64,000 nt of DNA from Nonomuraea deserti (GTDB lineage: Bacteria > Actinomycetota > Actinomycetes > Streptosporangiales > Streptosporangiaceae): positions 119,558 through 183,557 of the forward strand of contig NZ_SMKO01000001.1 in assembly GCF_004348685.1 (NCBI RefSeq), given 5' to 3'. Shown here in pieces: positions 14,437 through 23,301 of this stretch (the first letter of the stretch is position 1; each line of letters begins with the position of its first letter). A model generated the notes under the pieces. That model saw nothing but the letters and a program-made list of their open reading frames with translations, was not told the DNA's origin and made no database searches. The position numbers were made by a program, and so were the translations under genes.

Positions 14437-15882
14437 ATGCGGCCGCGGTTGCCCGGAGGCGGGCAAGGCGGACGAGGATGGATGATCATCCTGTCGGCCC
14501 AGTTCCTGATCATGTTGGATGCGTCGATCGTCACGGTCGCATTGCCTGATATCCAGCATGAGCTGGGCTTTTCCGCGTCAGGTGTGCAGGCCGTCGTCAC
14601 CGCCTACAACGTCGCGTTCGGGGGTGCGCTCATCCTCGGTGGCAGGGTGGGGGACCTTTTCGGGCGGCGTCGCTTCTTCGTCCTGGGCATGGCCGGGTTC
14701 GCGCTGTCCTCGTTGTTGTGCAGCTTGTCCGTGGACGCCACCATGCTCGTGGCCTGCCGTGTCCTGCATGGCCTCGCGGCGGCGGTCATCGCTCCGACCG
14801 CGCTGGCCCTGCTGGCCGACACGTTCCCTGAAGGGGCGGCGAGGGCCAGGGCGATGAGCAGGTTCGGCATCGCCACCGTGCTGGGATTCGTCGGCGGCCT
14901 GGTGCTCAGCGGCCTGCTGGTGGAATCGCTGGGCTGGCAGAGCGTCTTCTACGTCACGGTCCCTGTCGGTGCCCTGGTGGCGGTCTTGATCCCCCGTCTC
15001 ATCGCACCCGCGCCAGTAGCCGCGCGACCTGGCAGGCTCGATGTGCTGGGCGCGGTACTGATCACCACGGGGGTCGCGCTGGTCGTCGTCGCGCCCACCC
15101 AGGGAAGCGCTCAGGGATGGACCTCCCCTCAGTGCGTCGTTCCCCTGGTCGCCGGGCTCATTGTGCTCGTGCTCTTCGTGTTCGCGGAACGCCGCCACCC
15201 CGATCCGCTGGTCCGTCCCGGGCTGTTCCGGTCGGGCATGCTGCGGGCCGCCAATGTCGTGACGCTGGCTTCGGGGCTGCTGTCCGGTTCGGCGTATCTT
15301 CTGGTCACCTTGTACCTGCAAGAGGTCATGGGGCGCACACCGGTGCAGGCGGGGCTCATCGTGGCGCCCATCGGTCTGGTGAACGTCGTTTTCGGCATGG
15401 TTCTCGGACGACTGATCCCGCGTGTCGGTCTGGCGGCGTCGCTCACCGGCGCGACCGTGTGCGCCGGCCTGCTGGTCGCCCTGGTCGCGTCGCAGGTGAC
15501 GGTGACGCGGAGTCTGGTGCTGTTCGCGCTCGTGCTGTTCCCCATGGGCATGTCGATCCTCGCCACCACGGTCAGTTCCACTCTCGCGGCCACGGCGGGG
15601 GTCTCACCTCGTGAGCAGGGCCTGGCGGCGGGTGTGCGGCAGACTTCCTTCCAGCTCGGCATCGCCCTTGGTGTCGCCGTGTTGCTGTCGCTGGCGTCCA
15701 GCCGGACCAGCGTGATGGAGGGGAAGGGCGTCGCGCACGGGCAGGCTCTGGCAGCGGGGTACCAGGCGGCCATGTACGTGCTTGCCGTCCTGGTGATCGT
15801 GGCAGGCGTCGTGACGTTCGCGGAGGTGCGCAACCACAAAAGGGCGATCACCGCCCGCCGCGTGCCGGCGACGATCACTTGA
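14437..15882 (+). CDS. MFS drug transporter, DHA2 (EmrB/QacA) family
   Basis: This 481-residue protein has about 14 membrane segments. Signatures include MLDASIVTVALPDI in TM1, the motif A-type loop GGRVGDLFGRRRFFVLG and the motif C-like stretch GIATVLGFVGGLV. It exports a drug or metabolite by proton antiport. The start is the ATG giving MRPRLPGGG; the longer frame to 14299 adds a region without membrane or conserved character. The 230-bp upstream space shows no clear operator. Confidence 0.92.
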   Translation: MRPRLPGGGQGGRGWMIILSAQFLIMLDASIVTVALPDIQHELGFSASGVQAVVTAYNVAFGGALILGGRVGDLFGRRRFFVLGMAGFALSSLLCSLSVDATMLVACRVLHGLAAAVIAPTALALLADTFPEGAARARAMSRFGIATVLGFVGGLVLSGLLVESLGWQSVFYVTVPVGALVAVLIPRLIAPAPVAARPGRLDVLGAVLITTGVALVVVAPTQGSAQGWTSPQCVVPLVAGLIVLVLFVFAERRHPDPLVRPGLFRSGMLRAANVVTLASGLLSGSAYLLVTLYLQEVMGRTPVQAGLIVAPIGLVNVVFGMVLGRLIPRVGLAASLTGATVCAGLLVALVASQVTVTRSLVLFALVLFPMGMSILATTVSSTLAATAGVSPREQGLAAGVRQTSFQLGIALGVAVLLSLASSRTSVMEGKGVAHGQALAAGYQAAMYVLAVLVIVAGVVTFAEVRNHKRAITARRVPATIT

Positions 15883-15928
15883 CTGCCGCCGCCGCCCTCG
15901 TACGGCAGACGACGAGACGATCAGCTGA

Positions 15929-16735
15929 TCATTCCCGAGCGCGCCGGCGTCCGGTCAGGCGGCCCCACGCTGCTACGACAGCGATGGAGACGGTCAGCAA
16001 CACGGCGCTTCCGGCGATGTCGAGGACGTAGTGGTTGCCGGTGATGAGCACGACTGCCGCCATGCCCAGTGGAAAATTCCACGACAGCAGTGCCAGTCGC
16101 GGGTGGGAGGCTCGCAACGCGGACCATGCGGCGTACGCGCACCACAACGACCATCCCACGTGCATGCTGGGCATCGCCGAATACACGTTCTGGCCGTTCG
16201 CGATCTCTCGTGTGGCATGGCCGCCCAGGATGTCGTACGTGGCGATGATGTCGACGACGCCCGGCAGGGCGAACCGTGGGGGCGACATGGGCAGCGCCCA
16301 GAAGACGGGCAGGACGAGGACGGCCATCGCGACGAGGGTCCGGCGGACCTTGATGTAGACCTCGGCGTGCCGGACGAAGATCCACACCAGCACACCGGTG
16401 ATCGCGAGGTAGTACAGGCGGTAGTAGTACACCGCCGGCTGGATGAGGGCTGGATGCTCGGTCAGCCACTGGTTCGCCCTCAGTGCGATGTCCAGGTGGA
16501 GGGCCCGCTCCAGGGACTGCAGGGCCAGCGCGTTGGCGGTGGCGGCTGCGGCGTCCTTCCCGGCGGCGGCATGCAGCCGTGCGAAGAGCAGGATCACGAG
16601 CAGCAGGCCCGCCACTTCGACGAGCGGGGCGGGGCGCCGCCCGCCTCTGCTTCCGGCAAGTGCGGCTGACCGGACCCATGCGACCGAGCGCGATAACCAG
16701 CCGGCGGCCACCTCGAGCAGGCTCACTCGGGTCAC
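15929..16735 (-). CDS. PAP2-superfamily membrane phosphatase/transferase
   Basis: This 268-residue protein has about six membrane segments. The PAP2 motifs are visible as PSMHVGW (active His) and GNHYVLDIAGS (second His and Asp). The variant resembles inositolphosphotransferase-type PAP2 proteins, which act on lipid phosphates. Start: GTG at 16735, with internal GTGs possible. It is convergent with the MFS gene; a GATCAGCTGATC palindrome (15919-15930) covers its stop. Confidence 0.88.
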   Translation of the reverse strand: MTRVSLLEVAAGWLSRSVAWVRSAALAGSRGGRRPAPLVEVAGLLLVILLFARLHAAAGKDAAAATANALALQSLERALHLDIALRANQWLTEHPALIQPAVYYYRLYYLAITGVLVWIFVRHAEVYIKVRRTLVAMAVLVLPVFWALPMSPPRFALPGVVDIIATYDILGGHATREIANGQNVYSAMPSMHVGWSLWCAYAAWSALRASHPRLALLSWNFPLGMAAVVLITGNHYVLDIAGSAVLLTVSIAVVAAWGRLTGRRRARE

Positions 16736-16831
16736 CCTAACTCGCTCCCGCGGCGGTGCTGGGTTGGCGATCAGATGTGTGGGCTCGCCGACAGCGGCCG
16801 GATCTTGGAGCGCAACGCGTGTTGAAGGCGA

Positions 16832-17407
16832 TCACGCGGGCGGGCGGCGGGCGCGGTGGTTGGCGACGTTGACGCGGTTGCCGCAGAGGTCGGGCGTGCA
16901 GTAGCGGCGGCGTCCAGCGCGGCTGGTGTCGACGAACATGCCGTTGCACGCCGGGGAGGCGCAGTGGCGGAAGCGGTCGTGGCTCAGGGTCCGCAGGACG
17001 GCGAGCAGGCCCACGCCTACGAGTACGGCCAGCTCGTCGGCGACGGAAGCCTGTGGGGTGGTCGCGACGTACCACTGCCATCTGCCGTCGGTGTCACGGT
17101 AGAGGCCCGGAGCGGTGCCCGCTCTTCTGGCGAGCGTGGTGGCCAGGAGGGCGGCGTGTTCCTCGGCGGTGGCTTCGAGGATGGCGCGGACGTCACGGCG
17201 GAGGGCGAGCACCTGGTCGAGATCGTCGCGGGACGGGGTGTGGCCGGCGGCCAGGGCGTCGAGGTGGAGGTCGTGCTCGGCCAGGAACCGGGCGAGCGCG
17301 GCCGGGTTGGGCAGCAGCTCGCCCGCGCTCTGCACTGCCGGTGAGGTGTTGACCAGATCTGTCGCCACCCCGGCCGCCCACGCGTAACCGGTAAAAGTTG
17401 CCTTCAA
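16832..17407 (-). CDS. CGNR zinc-finger (ABATE) transcriptional regulator
   Basis: This 191-residue protein has an N-terminal ABATE ligand-binding domain and a C-terminal CGNR zinc finger (CASPAC ... YCTPDLCGNRVNVANHR) with four Cys for zinc. It starts at TTG (17407) behind AGGAG. It is divergent from the alpha/beta hydrolase gene across 60 bp that contains a repeated GTAACCGG motif. It probably controls that gene and itself. Confidence 0.88.
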   Translation of the reverse strand: MKATFTGYAWAAGVATDLVNTSPAVQSAGELLPNPAALARFLAEHDLHLDALAAGHTPSRDDLDQVLALRRDVRAILEATAEEHAALLATTLARRAGTAPGLYRDTDGRWQWYVATTPQASVADELAVLVGVGLLAVLRTLSHDRFRHCASPACNGMFVDTSRAGRRRYCTPDLCGNRVNVANHRARRPPA

Positions 17408-17437
17408 GCCTTACATCTCCTACTGTAACCGGAATAA
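17384..17437. promoter_or_regulatory. Direct repeat GTAACCGGWAWAA, putative operator
   Basis: GTAACCGGTAAAA (17384-17396, inside the first codons of the CGNR gene) and GTAACCGGAATAA (17425-17437) are 41 bp apart, about four DNA turns. The AT-rich TAATTATACC between them and the plus-strand gene could be its -10. Binding by the CGNR protein is inferred. Confidence 0.5.
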
Positions 17438-17467
17438 GCTAATTATACCCCTTACAAGAGGAGTGGT

Positions 17468-18304
17468 ATGAGCACGCACACCGAGTCCGGCACGTGGAAG
17501 CTTCGTCACCGGGTCCGCGTGTCCGGCGGTGAGGTCGCCACCGACGTCTTCGGCCAGGGGTCACCCGTGATCCTCATCCACGGCACCCCCGCCTCCTCCT
17601 TCCTGTGGCGCGAGGTCGTCCCCATCCTGGCCCGCGAGCACGCCGTACACGTGTGGGACCTGCTCGGATACGGCGACTCCCAGCCGGCCCCGGGCGTCGT
17701 CCCGTCCATCGACCTGCAGGCCCGTACGCTCGCCGAGCTCGTCAGGCATTGGGATCTCGGCGCCCCCGCCCTGGTCGGGCACGACATAGGCGGAGCCGCC
17801 GCGCTCCGCGCCCACCTGGTCCACGGGGTGCCCGTCCGCCGCCTCGCGCTCCTGGACGCCGCCGTCCTCGGGGCGTGGCTGACGCCGTTCACCCACCACA
17901 TGCGGACCCACGCCGGCGTCTACCGCACGATGCCCGCGCACGTCTTCGCCGACATCATTCGGCCGCGCCTGCACACCGCCACCCACCGGCCCATGCCCGA
18001 GGCCGTCGCGAGCGCCTACCTGGCCCCGTGGGACGGAGCCGCCGGGCAGCAGCGCTGGATCGATCAGGTCGAGGGCGTGAGCGATGACGAGACCCGGGAC
18101 ATCGAGGCCAGGCTGCATGAGATCACCGTTCCGGCCCACGTCCTGTGGGGCGGGAACGACGAGTGGCTCCCTCCTGCGACCGCCGCCCGCCTCGCCGCCG
18201 CTATCCCTGGCGCCGGCCTGACCATGATCCCGGACGCGGGCCACTTCCTTCCCGAGGACAGCCCGTACGACACCGCGCAGGCGCTCCTGCGGTTCCTCGA
18301 CTGA
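17468..18304 (+). CDS. Alpha/beta hydrolase (haloalkane dehalogenase/epoxide hydrolase-like)
   Basis: This 278-residue protein has the oxyanion HGTPASSF and the nucleophile elbow GHDIGG with Asp as nucleophile, as in haloalkane dehalogenases and epoxide hydrolases rather than Ser esterases. GGNDEWLPP and AGHFLPED hold the acid and catalytic His. The start is the ATG behind AGAGGAG. Probably regulated by the divergent CGNR protein. The substrate is unknown. Confidence 0.88.
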   Translation: MSTHTESGTWKLRHRVRVSGGEVATDVFGQGSPVILIHGTPASSFLWREVVPILAREHAVHVWDLLGYGDSQPAPGVVPSIDLQARTLAELVRHWDLGAPALVGHDIGGAAALRAHLVHGVPVRRLALLDAAVLGAWLTPFTHHMRTHAGVYRTMPAHVFADIIRPRLHTATHRPMPEAVASAYLAPWDGAAGQQRWIDQVEGVSDDETRDIEARLHEITVPAHVLWGGNDEWLPPATAARLAAAIPGAGLTMIPDAGHFLPEDSPYDTAQALLRFLD

Positions 18305-18336
18305 CGGGAAGGCCAGGCCGGCGCGCAGGGCGTAGG

Positions 18337-18672
18337 TCAGCCGGCGAACCTCTTCGCGCGGTCCCGGGCCCATCGGGCGGCCTGGACGGCCTGGTCGCCG
18401 GTGATGGGGGAGCCGGGCATACCGCCCAGCCGCTCCGTCAGGTCGGCGAAGCGTACATATTCCTGCTGGGCGTGTTCGCGGCAGGCGAGGCAGGTGACGC
18501 TTTCCGGATGCGGCGAGGTCATCGCGTGGGACACCTGGATGCCGCAGCCGGTGGTGACGATCGCCGGCGCGTCAGGCGCGCGGCCGAACATCGACGTGAG
18601 CACGTTGCGGAAGTCGGCGCCGGCCTCCAGCACCTTCCGGTCGACGTGGATGTGCGGATCTGTCTCGCTCAT
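18337..18672 (-). CDS. Hypothetical protein with Cys-rich metal-binding motif
   Basis: This 111-residue protein contains CGIQVSHAMTSPHPESVTC followed by LACREH, a set of Cys and His residues that could bind zinc. The rest is polar with an Arg/Ala-rich C-terminal helix. No named family is recognised. It is convergent with the alpha/beta hydrolase gene. Confidence 0.6.
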   Translation of the reverse strand: MSETDPHIHVDRKVLEAGADFRNVLTSMFGRAPDAPAIVTTGCGIQVSHAMTSPHPESVTCLACREHAQQEYVRFADLTERLGGMPGSPITGDQAVQAARWARDRAKRFAG

Positions 18673-18737
18673 ATGTGCCCGCGCCTCCGTCGTGGGTCGT
18701 CCACATCACAGTATGACGTCGACCGGCCTGGCGGGTG

Positions 18738-19628
18738 TCAGATCACTTCGCGGAGCACGTCGTCGACCGGTGTGGCGCTCACCCCGAGGATCTTCTCGGT
18801 CTCGGAGTGGTCGACGACGAACGGGTGGCCCGGCTTGATCAGCACTTCGTGGAACTCCGCCCAGAACGGATCGCCGAACGCGAGCAAAGTCATGTCGCGT
18901 TCGGTCAGCTCTTCCAGGCGCGGCTCCGGCGCCCCGGAGAGTGCGGCGAGCCGGCCGGCCAGGTCCCGCACCGACAGGGTGGAGGTGGGGGCGTGCCACG
19001 CCCGCCCGTACGCCTGCTCGTTGCGGGCGGCGGCGACCAGCGTACGTGCGGTGTCGCCGATCGCGGAATAGCTGTGCGGCACGTCGGGTTCCTGCGGCAC
19101 GAGGGCGAGCCGGCCTTCGAGCACCTGGCGCTGCACCATGAGACTGAACACCGAGAAGGCGCCCGCGCCGTAGAACTGGCCGGCCCGCACCTCGGTGACC
19201 TTGACCCCCGAGGCGGCGGCCTCCTCCCAGACCCGCGCCCTGGCCCGTCCCTTGGGCCCGGTGGCGGCCAGCGGGAAGTCGGGTCTGATCGGCTGGTCCA
19301 CCGGCCCGTAGCCGTACAGGTTGCCGAGCATGACGTAGGCGGCTCCGGTCCGCTTGACCGCGGCGAGCAGGGACGCCGACAGGATCGGGAACTGCTCCGG
19401 CCACGTGTGGTACGGCGGCGCGGCGGTGGTGAACAGGGTGTCCGCGCCTTCCGCCAGCCGGGTGAGCCGGTCGGTGTCGGTGGCGTCCGCGGCGACCCTT
19501 TCGACGAGCGGGTGCTCGGGCCCTCCACCGGTGCGGCTGATCATTCGTACGCGCTCGCCGTCGCCGGCCAGTTGCCGGGCGGTCCTGGTCGCGGTGGCCC
19601 CGCGACCCACGATCACATGAAAGGTCAT
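18738..19628 (-). CDS. NAD(P)-dependent epimerase/dehydratase (atypical SDR)
   Basis: This 296-residue protein has an N-terminal Rossmann motif of NmrA/atypical SDR type (VIVGRGATATRTARQLAGDG) and the variant GNLYGYGP in place of the classic YxxxK region. It should act as an NAD(P)-dependent reductase or epimerase on a small molecule. The start MTFHVIVG at 19628 is chosen. It is divergent from a GlxA-type regulator (71 bp apart), the probable regulator of this gene. Confidence 0.85.
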   Translation of the reverse strand: MTFHVIVGRGATATRTARQLAGDGERVRMISRTGGGPEHPLVERVAADATDTDRLTRLAEGADTLFTTAAPPYHTWPEQFPILSASLLAAVKRTGAAYVMLGNLYGYGPVDQPIRPDFPLAATGPKGRARARVWEEAAASGVKVTEVRAGQFYGAGAFSVFSLMVQRQVLEGRLALVPQEPDVPHSYSAIGDTARTLVAAARNEQAYGRAWHAPTSTLSVRDLAGRLAALSGAPEPRLEELTERDMTLLAFGDPFWAEFHEVLIKPGHPFVVDHSETEKILGVSATPVDDVLREVI

Positions 19629-19699
19629 GACGACCACGATGCCGATCTGCGACTTCATGGCATAGTGGCCGGAATGCCGACTATCCGGAGGATCTGGCC

Positions 19700-20635
19700 A
19701 TGCACCGCATCGCCGCAGTCGTCGTGTCCCCTGTGCTGAGTTTCGACGTCTCGATCCCGCTCATGGTGTTCAACAGCGTTGCGCACTACGACGTGCGCAT
19801 CTGTACGGCACGCCCCGGCCCGCTGGCGACCGTCGGAGGCCCGGACATCGTGGTGCCGTACGGCCTGGACGCGGTGGAGGGCGCCGACACGGTGATCGCC
19901 GTCGGCAGCGGCGGCGAACCGGCTCCCACGGAGACGCTCGACGCCCTGCGGAAAGCCGCGGCCGGCGGCACGCGCATCGCCTCCCTGTGCACGGGCGCGT
20001 TCGTCCTGGCCCAGGCCGGCCTGCTGGACGGGCGCCGCGCCACCACCCACTGGAGCCTGGCCGGCGACCTCGCCGCCCGTTTCCCGTCGGTCGAGGTGCA
20101 ACCCGACCTGCTCTTCGTCGAGGACGGCGGCATCTACACCTCGGCGGGCGCGGCGGCCGCCATCGACCTGTGCCTCCATCTGGTCAGGATCGACTACGGC
20201 GCGGCGGTCGCCAACACGGCCGCCCGGCTCGCCGTCGTCCCTCCCGTGCGGCCGGGCGGCCAGTCCCAGTACATCGAGACCCCGCTGCCCGCCGAGCGCG
20301 GCACCTCCCTCGCCACCACCCGAGCCTGGGTGCTCGAACGCCTCGACCGCCCGCTCTCGCTGGCCGACCTGGCCGGTCATGCGAGGATGAGCGTGCGGAC
20401 CCTGACCAGGCGCTTCCACGCGGAGACCGGGATGAGCCCGCTCCAATGGCTGCTGCACCAGCGCGTCGACCGCGCCAGGGAACTTCTGGAGACCACCCGG
20501 CTGCCCATGGATCAGGTGGCCGCGCGGAGCGGGCTGGGCAGCGCCGACTCCCTCCGCAAGCACATGGTCGGCCGGGTCGGGCTCACTCCCACGGCCTATC
20601 GCGCGAGCTTCACCCAGGTGCCCGCGGGTACGTAG
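19700..20635 (+). CDS. GlxA-family AraC-type transcriptional regulator
   Basis: This 311-residue protein has an N-terminal DJ-1/PfpI-like domain including LCTGAFVLAQAGLLDGRRATTHW with the nucleophile-elbow Cys, and a C-terminal AraC double helix-turn-helix (SLADLAGHARMSVRTLTRRFH ... QVAARSGLGSADSLRKH). It probably regulates the divergent epimerase gene. An ATG with GGAGGA upstream marks the start. Confidence 0.92.
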   Translation: MHRIAAVVVSPVLSFDVSIPLMVFNSVAHYDVRICTARPGPLATVGGPDIVVPYGLDAVEGADTVIAVGSGGEPAPTETLDALRKAAAGGTRIASLCTGAFVLAQAGLLDGRRATTHWSLAGDLAARFPSVEVQPDLLFVEDGGIYTSAGAAAAIDLCLHLVRIDYGAAVANTAARLAVVPPVRPGGQSQYIETPLPAERGTSLATTRAWVLERLDRPLSLADLAGHARMSVRTLTRRFHAETGMSPLQWLLHQRVDRARELLETTRLPMDQVAARSGLGSADSLRKHMVGRVGLTPTAYRASFTQVPAGT

Positions 20636-20642
20636 CCAGGGC

Positions 20643-21059
20643 ATGGACCGCGATCGTGCCCGTGCTCTGTTCGCCGGCGAGCGAGTCGCCCGCCTCGCCA
20701 CGGTGGGTGGCGGCGGTGTCCCTCGTCTGGTGCCCGTCACGTTCGCCGTGTCGGGCGACGACGTCGCGATCGCCGTCGATCACAAGCCGAAGTCGACCAC
20801 CCGCCTGCGTCGGCTGCGCGACATCGAGGAGAACCCCTCCGTCTGCCTCCTGGCCGATCGTTACGACGACGAGGAATGGGCGCGGCTGTGGTGGGTGCGC
20901 GCCGACGGCCGGGCCCGCATCGTGTCCGGCGGGCCCGATCGGGACCGGGCGATCGACGACCTCGTCACCAAGTACGCGCAGTATCGCGAGCGACGACCGC
21001 AGGGGCCGGTGATCCTCGTGAACGTGCGCCGATGGTCGGGTTGGGCGTTCGCGGAGTAG
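20643..21059 (+). CDS. PPOX-class F420-dependent oxidoreductase (TIGR03668-like)
   Basis: This 138-residue split beta-barrel flavin-fold protein begins ALFAGERVARLATVGGGGVPR and ends WSGWAFAE, matching the short actinobacterial PPOX/F420 family. It should use F420 or FMN as cofactor; the substrate is unknown. It lies 7 bp after the GlxA regulator and may be cotranscribed. Confidence 0.88.
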   Translation: MDRDRARALFAGERVARLATVGGGGVPRLVPVTFAVSGDDVAIAVDHKPKSTTRLRRLRDIEENPSVCLLADRYDDEEWARLWWVRADGRARIVSGGPDRDRAIDDLVTKYAQYRERRPQGPVILVNVRRWSGWAFAE

Positions 21060-21102
21060 CGGGACATCACCGTGCGCATCGGCGCGCCGATGCGCACGGC
21101 CC

Positions 21103-21399
21103 CTACCGCCCCGGAGTGTGGAGGTCGGTGAGGAACTCGTCCCGCGAGGCCGCCGCGGCCTCCTCGGCCGTGGTGATCGCCGCGAGAATGGCGTCGGCCA
21201 GGTTCGTCGCGTCCAGCTTTCTCCTGCTCCGTGGGGAGATCTCCAGCCGGGTGAGGATGCCGAGCGCGTCGGTGACGGCCACGATGCCGCCACCGTCGGC
21301 GCGGCCCGTGAACTCGGCGGCCGTCCACTCCTCCACCCTGGCCTCCGCCCGTTCGGCGGCGGCGATCAGCGCCTCGAGCCGCGCCTGCGCCTCCTCCAT
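21103..21399 (-). CDS. YbaB-like protein (last gene of minus-strand WXG cassette)
   Basis: This 98-residue protein has a helix-sheet-helix pattern: a coiled Glu/Ala helix (LEALIAAAERAEARVEEW), strands around GGGIVAVTDALGILTRLEI, and a C-terminal helix (LADAILAAITTAEEAAA). This is the YbaB/EbfC layout in short form. It is 3 bp after a second YbaB-like gene, so the two may form a heterodimer. Confidence 0.65.
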   Translation of the reverse strand: MEEAQARLEALIAAAERAEARVEEWTAAEFTGRADGGGIVAVTDALGILTRLEISPRSRRKLDATNLADAILAAITTAEEAAAASRDEFLTDLHTPGR

Positions 21400-21402
21400 C
21401 GA

Positions 21403-21792
21403 TCACTCTCCCCGGAGGACGTCGCGGATGTGGCCTGCGAGCGGGTCGGCGGGCACCGCGGTGTCCGGGTGCCGGCCTGTGAGGGTCTGGACGACCTCGG
21501 TCAGCCGCTCGTCCATCGCAAGGTGGGCGGCGACGATCGCCTCGCGGACGGCCTGGGCGAGCTGGACGTGGTCGAGGGCGCGCAGACCTCGCGGATCGAT
21601 GGACAACGTACGCAGGCGGCCGGCGCCGGACACCTCGGCGCGGACGGTGCCGGACGGGTCGGCGCCGGCCAGGCGCTCCGCCTCCAGCTCGCCCAGCGCC
21701 CCGGTCACGGTGCCCGTCCAGCCTTCGGTCTCGCGCAGCAGCCCGGCGACGTCGTCCTGCCGGCCTGCGGAGAACGCGTCGGCGTGCCTCAT
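21403..21792 (-). CDS. YbaB/EbfC-like protein
   Basis: This 129-residue protein starts at the ATG overlapping the stop of the WXG-like gene (ATGA). It has an N-terminal amphipathic helix, a sheet (GTVRAEVSGAGRLRTLSIDPRG) and a C-terminal helix (LAQAVREAIVAAHLAMDERL), as in actinobacterial YbaB proteins. Coupling to a WXG-like gene parallels the plus-strand cassette at 12.6-14.2 kb. Confidence 0.72.
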   Translation of the reverse strand: MRHADAFSAGRQDDVAGLLRETEGWTGTVTGALGELEAERLAGADPSGTVRAEVSGAGRLRTLSIDPRGLRALDHVQLAQAVREAIVAAHLAMDERLTEVVQTLTGRHPDTAVPADPLAGHIRDVLRGE

Positions 21793-22631
21793 GAGGCCTC
21801 CTTGCCGGCGGGGATCCAGTAGTCGTCCACCATGGACGGATCCTCGATGTTGGGCGTGAGGTGGAGGTCGCGCGGACCCATGGCCGGGTTGCCGGAGCGG
21901 AAGAAGGCGCCCCTCACGTCGTTGAGCTTGAGTTCCAGCTTGTTGAGGTCGCCCTCGTAGGAGTTGTACACGTCGGCGAACTGCTTGACCAGGTTGCCGG
22001 CCGCGCTCATGAACAGGCCGACCTGCGTCATCAGGGCGACCTTCCCCACCGGGTGCGCGCTCATGGCGGCGACCGTACGCAGGATGGGCGCCGAGGTGGC
22101 GTACAGCCCGAACACCGACAGGTCGTACTCCAGCACCTCCTTGTACTGGCTGTGCATGGTCCCGCTCATCTCGTCGGAGACCTTGCCGAGCTGGCCGTAG
22201 AGGCCGTTGACGTTGAACCGCACATATTGCTGGAGAGTCTCCACCGCCGCGCCCTTCCAGTTGGGCGAGATGTCGTCGAAGTAGGCGCGCCACAGATTGG
22301 ACCGGCTGCCCTCCAGCAGCCCGGACATCTCCTTCCACTGCTCGCGGCGGTCGTAGAACAGGAACGGGTTGCCCAGGTTGAGGGTGGCCGCCACGTCCAG
22401 GGCGAGCGCGGCGACGCCGATCCCCGACATCGCCATCGCCGCCCTGGTGGACTGGCGCAGCGGGTTCAGCTGCGCGATCAGCCGCTTGTAGAAGCCGGGG
22501 TCGGTGCGTTTCGGCGTGACCGTGACGGTCCGTTGCACCGTTCCGCCGGCGTTGGTGACGTGGAGTTGCTGGTTGGCCGTCGGCGCGCTCTGGCCGGGCA
22601 GGATCAGCTTCGGCGGTTCGCCGGTCGTCAT
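21789..22631 (-). CDS. WXG-like helical protein, probable type VII secretion-associated
   Basis: This 280-residue protein has a polar N-terminus, a hydrophobic segment (AMAMSGIGVAALALDVAA), then a WXG motif (NWKGAAVETL) in a long helical region and another hydrophobic helix (KVALMTQVGLFMSAAGN). The order differs from small WXG100 proteins: the motif is internal. No toxin domain is recognised at the C-terminus. The ATG start sits behind GAGAGGG. Confidence 0.55.
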   Translation of the reverse strand: MTTGEPPKLILPGQSAPTANQQLHVTNAGGTVQRTVTVTPKRTDPGFYKRLIAQLNPLRQSTRAAMAMSGIGVAALALDVAATLNLGNPFLFYDRREQWKEMSGLLEGSRSNLWRAYFDDISPNWKGAAVETLQQYVRFNVNGLYGQLGKVSDEMSGTMHSQYKEVLEYDLSVFGLYATSAPILRTVAAMSAHPVGKVALMTQVGLFMSAAGNLVKQFADVYNSYEGDLNKLELKLNDVRGAFFRSGNPAMGPRDLHLTPNIEDPSMVDDYWIPAGKEAS

Positions 22632-22641
22632 CGTGTCCCTC

Positions 22642-23301
22642 TCACTTGACGGTGCCGGCCCGCTCGGCGGCGACGTAGTTGTCAGCGGCCCTGGAGACCT
22701 TGCCGCTGTCGGTGCGCAGCACTTCGGAGAGGATGCCGGCGCTGTCCTTCCAGGTGTCGGTGATCGTGTTGAACCGGTTGACGAACATCAGCCCGACGAT
22801 GGGCACGCCGGCCAGGGGGACGAGGTCCCAGCCCTCGAAGCGGGGGGTCGCTTCCTTGACCGTGTCGACGCCGGTGGCGGAGGCGTCCATGGTGCCGGCG
22901 AACTTGCGTACGTATTTTGCGCTGGTTTCGTAGCCGTCATGGGAGCCGCTCGAGGTGCCCGGCGGTTGCGTCGGCTCGGGCGTGGCGGCCGGCGTGGACG
23001 GGGTGCGCAGGCTCGACGGGAGGCAGATGGGCGGCGGGCACGCGGGGGTGTGCGGGCACGGGCTCACCAGGGACTCTGAAGGGCCGGGTGTCCCGGGAGT
23101 GGCCGCCGGAGGCGTCGTGCTCGGTGGCACCGTCGTCGTCGGCTGGGTCGTCGGCTGCGTTGTCGTCGGCGTGGTCGGCGAGGTGGTCGTTGACGGCGTC
23201 GGCGTGGTGGCCGGGCCGGACGCCGACGGGCTCGGTGAGACGGTCGGCGAACCGCTCGCGGATGGCGTACTGGCCGTGAAAGACGATTCATCGGTCGACA
23301 C
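22642..23301 (-). CDS. EspC/WXG-like protein with Thr/Pro-rich N-terminal region
   Basis: In this 219-residue protein, residues ~8-110 are very rich in Thr, Pro and Ser (TTTSPTTPTTTQPTTQP), with CPHTPACPPPIC in the middle. The last ~100 residues are helical (YVRKFAGTMDASATGV ... LSEVLRTDSGKVSRAADNYVAAE) and similar in length to EspC-type ESX proteins. A long linker before the helical domain is unusual. First gene of a four-gene minus-strand operon; the start is a GTG with a weak ribosome-binding site. Confidence 0.55.
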   Translation of the reverse strand: MSTDESSFTASTPSASGSPTVSPSPSASGPATTPTPSTTTSPTTPTTTQPTTQPTTTVPPSTTPPAATPGTPGPSESLVSPCPHTPACPPPICLPSSLRTPSTPAATPEPTQPPGTSSGSHDGYETSAKYVRKFAGTMDASATGVDTVKEATPRFEGWDLVPLAGVPIVGLMFVNRFNTITDTWKDSAGILSEVLRTDSGKVSRAADNYVAAERAGTVK

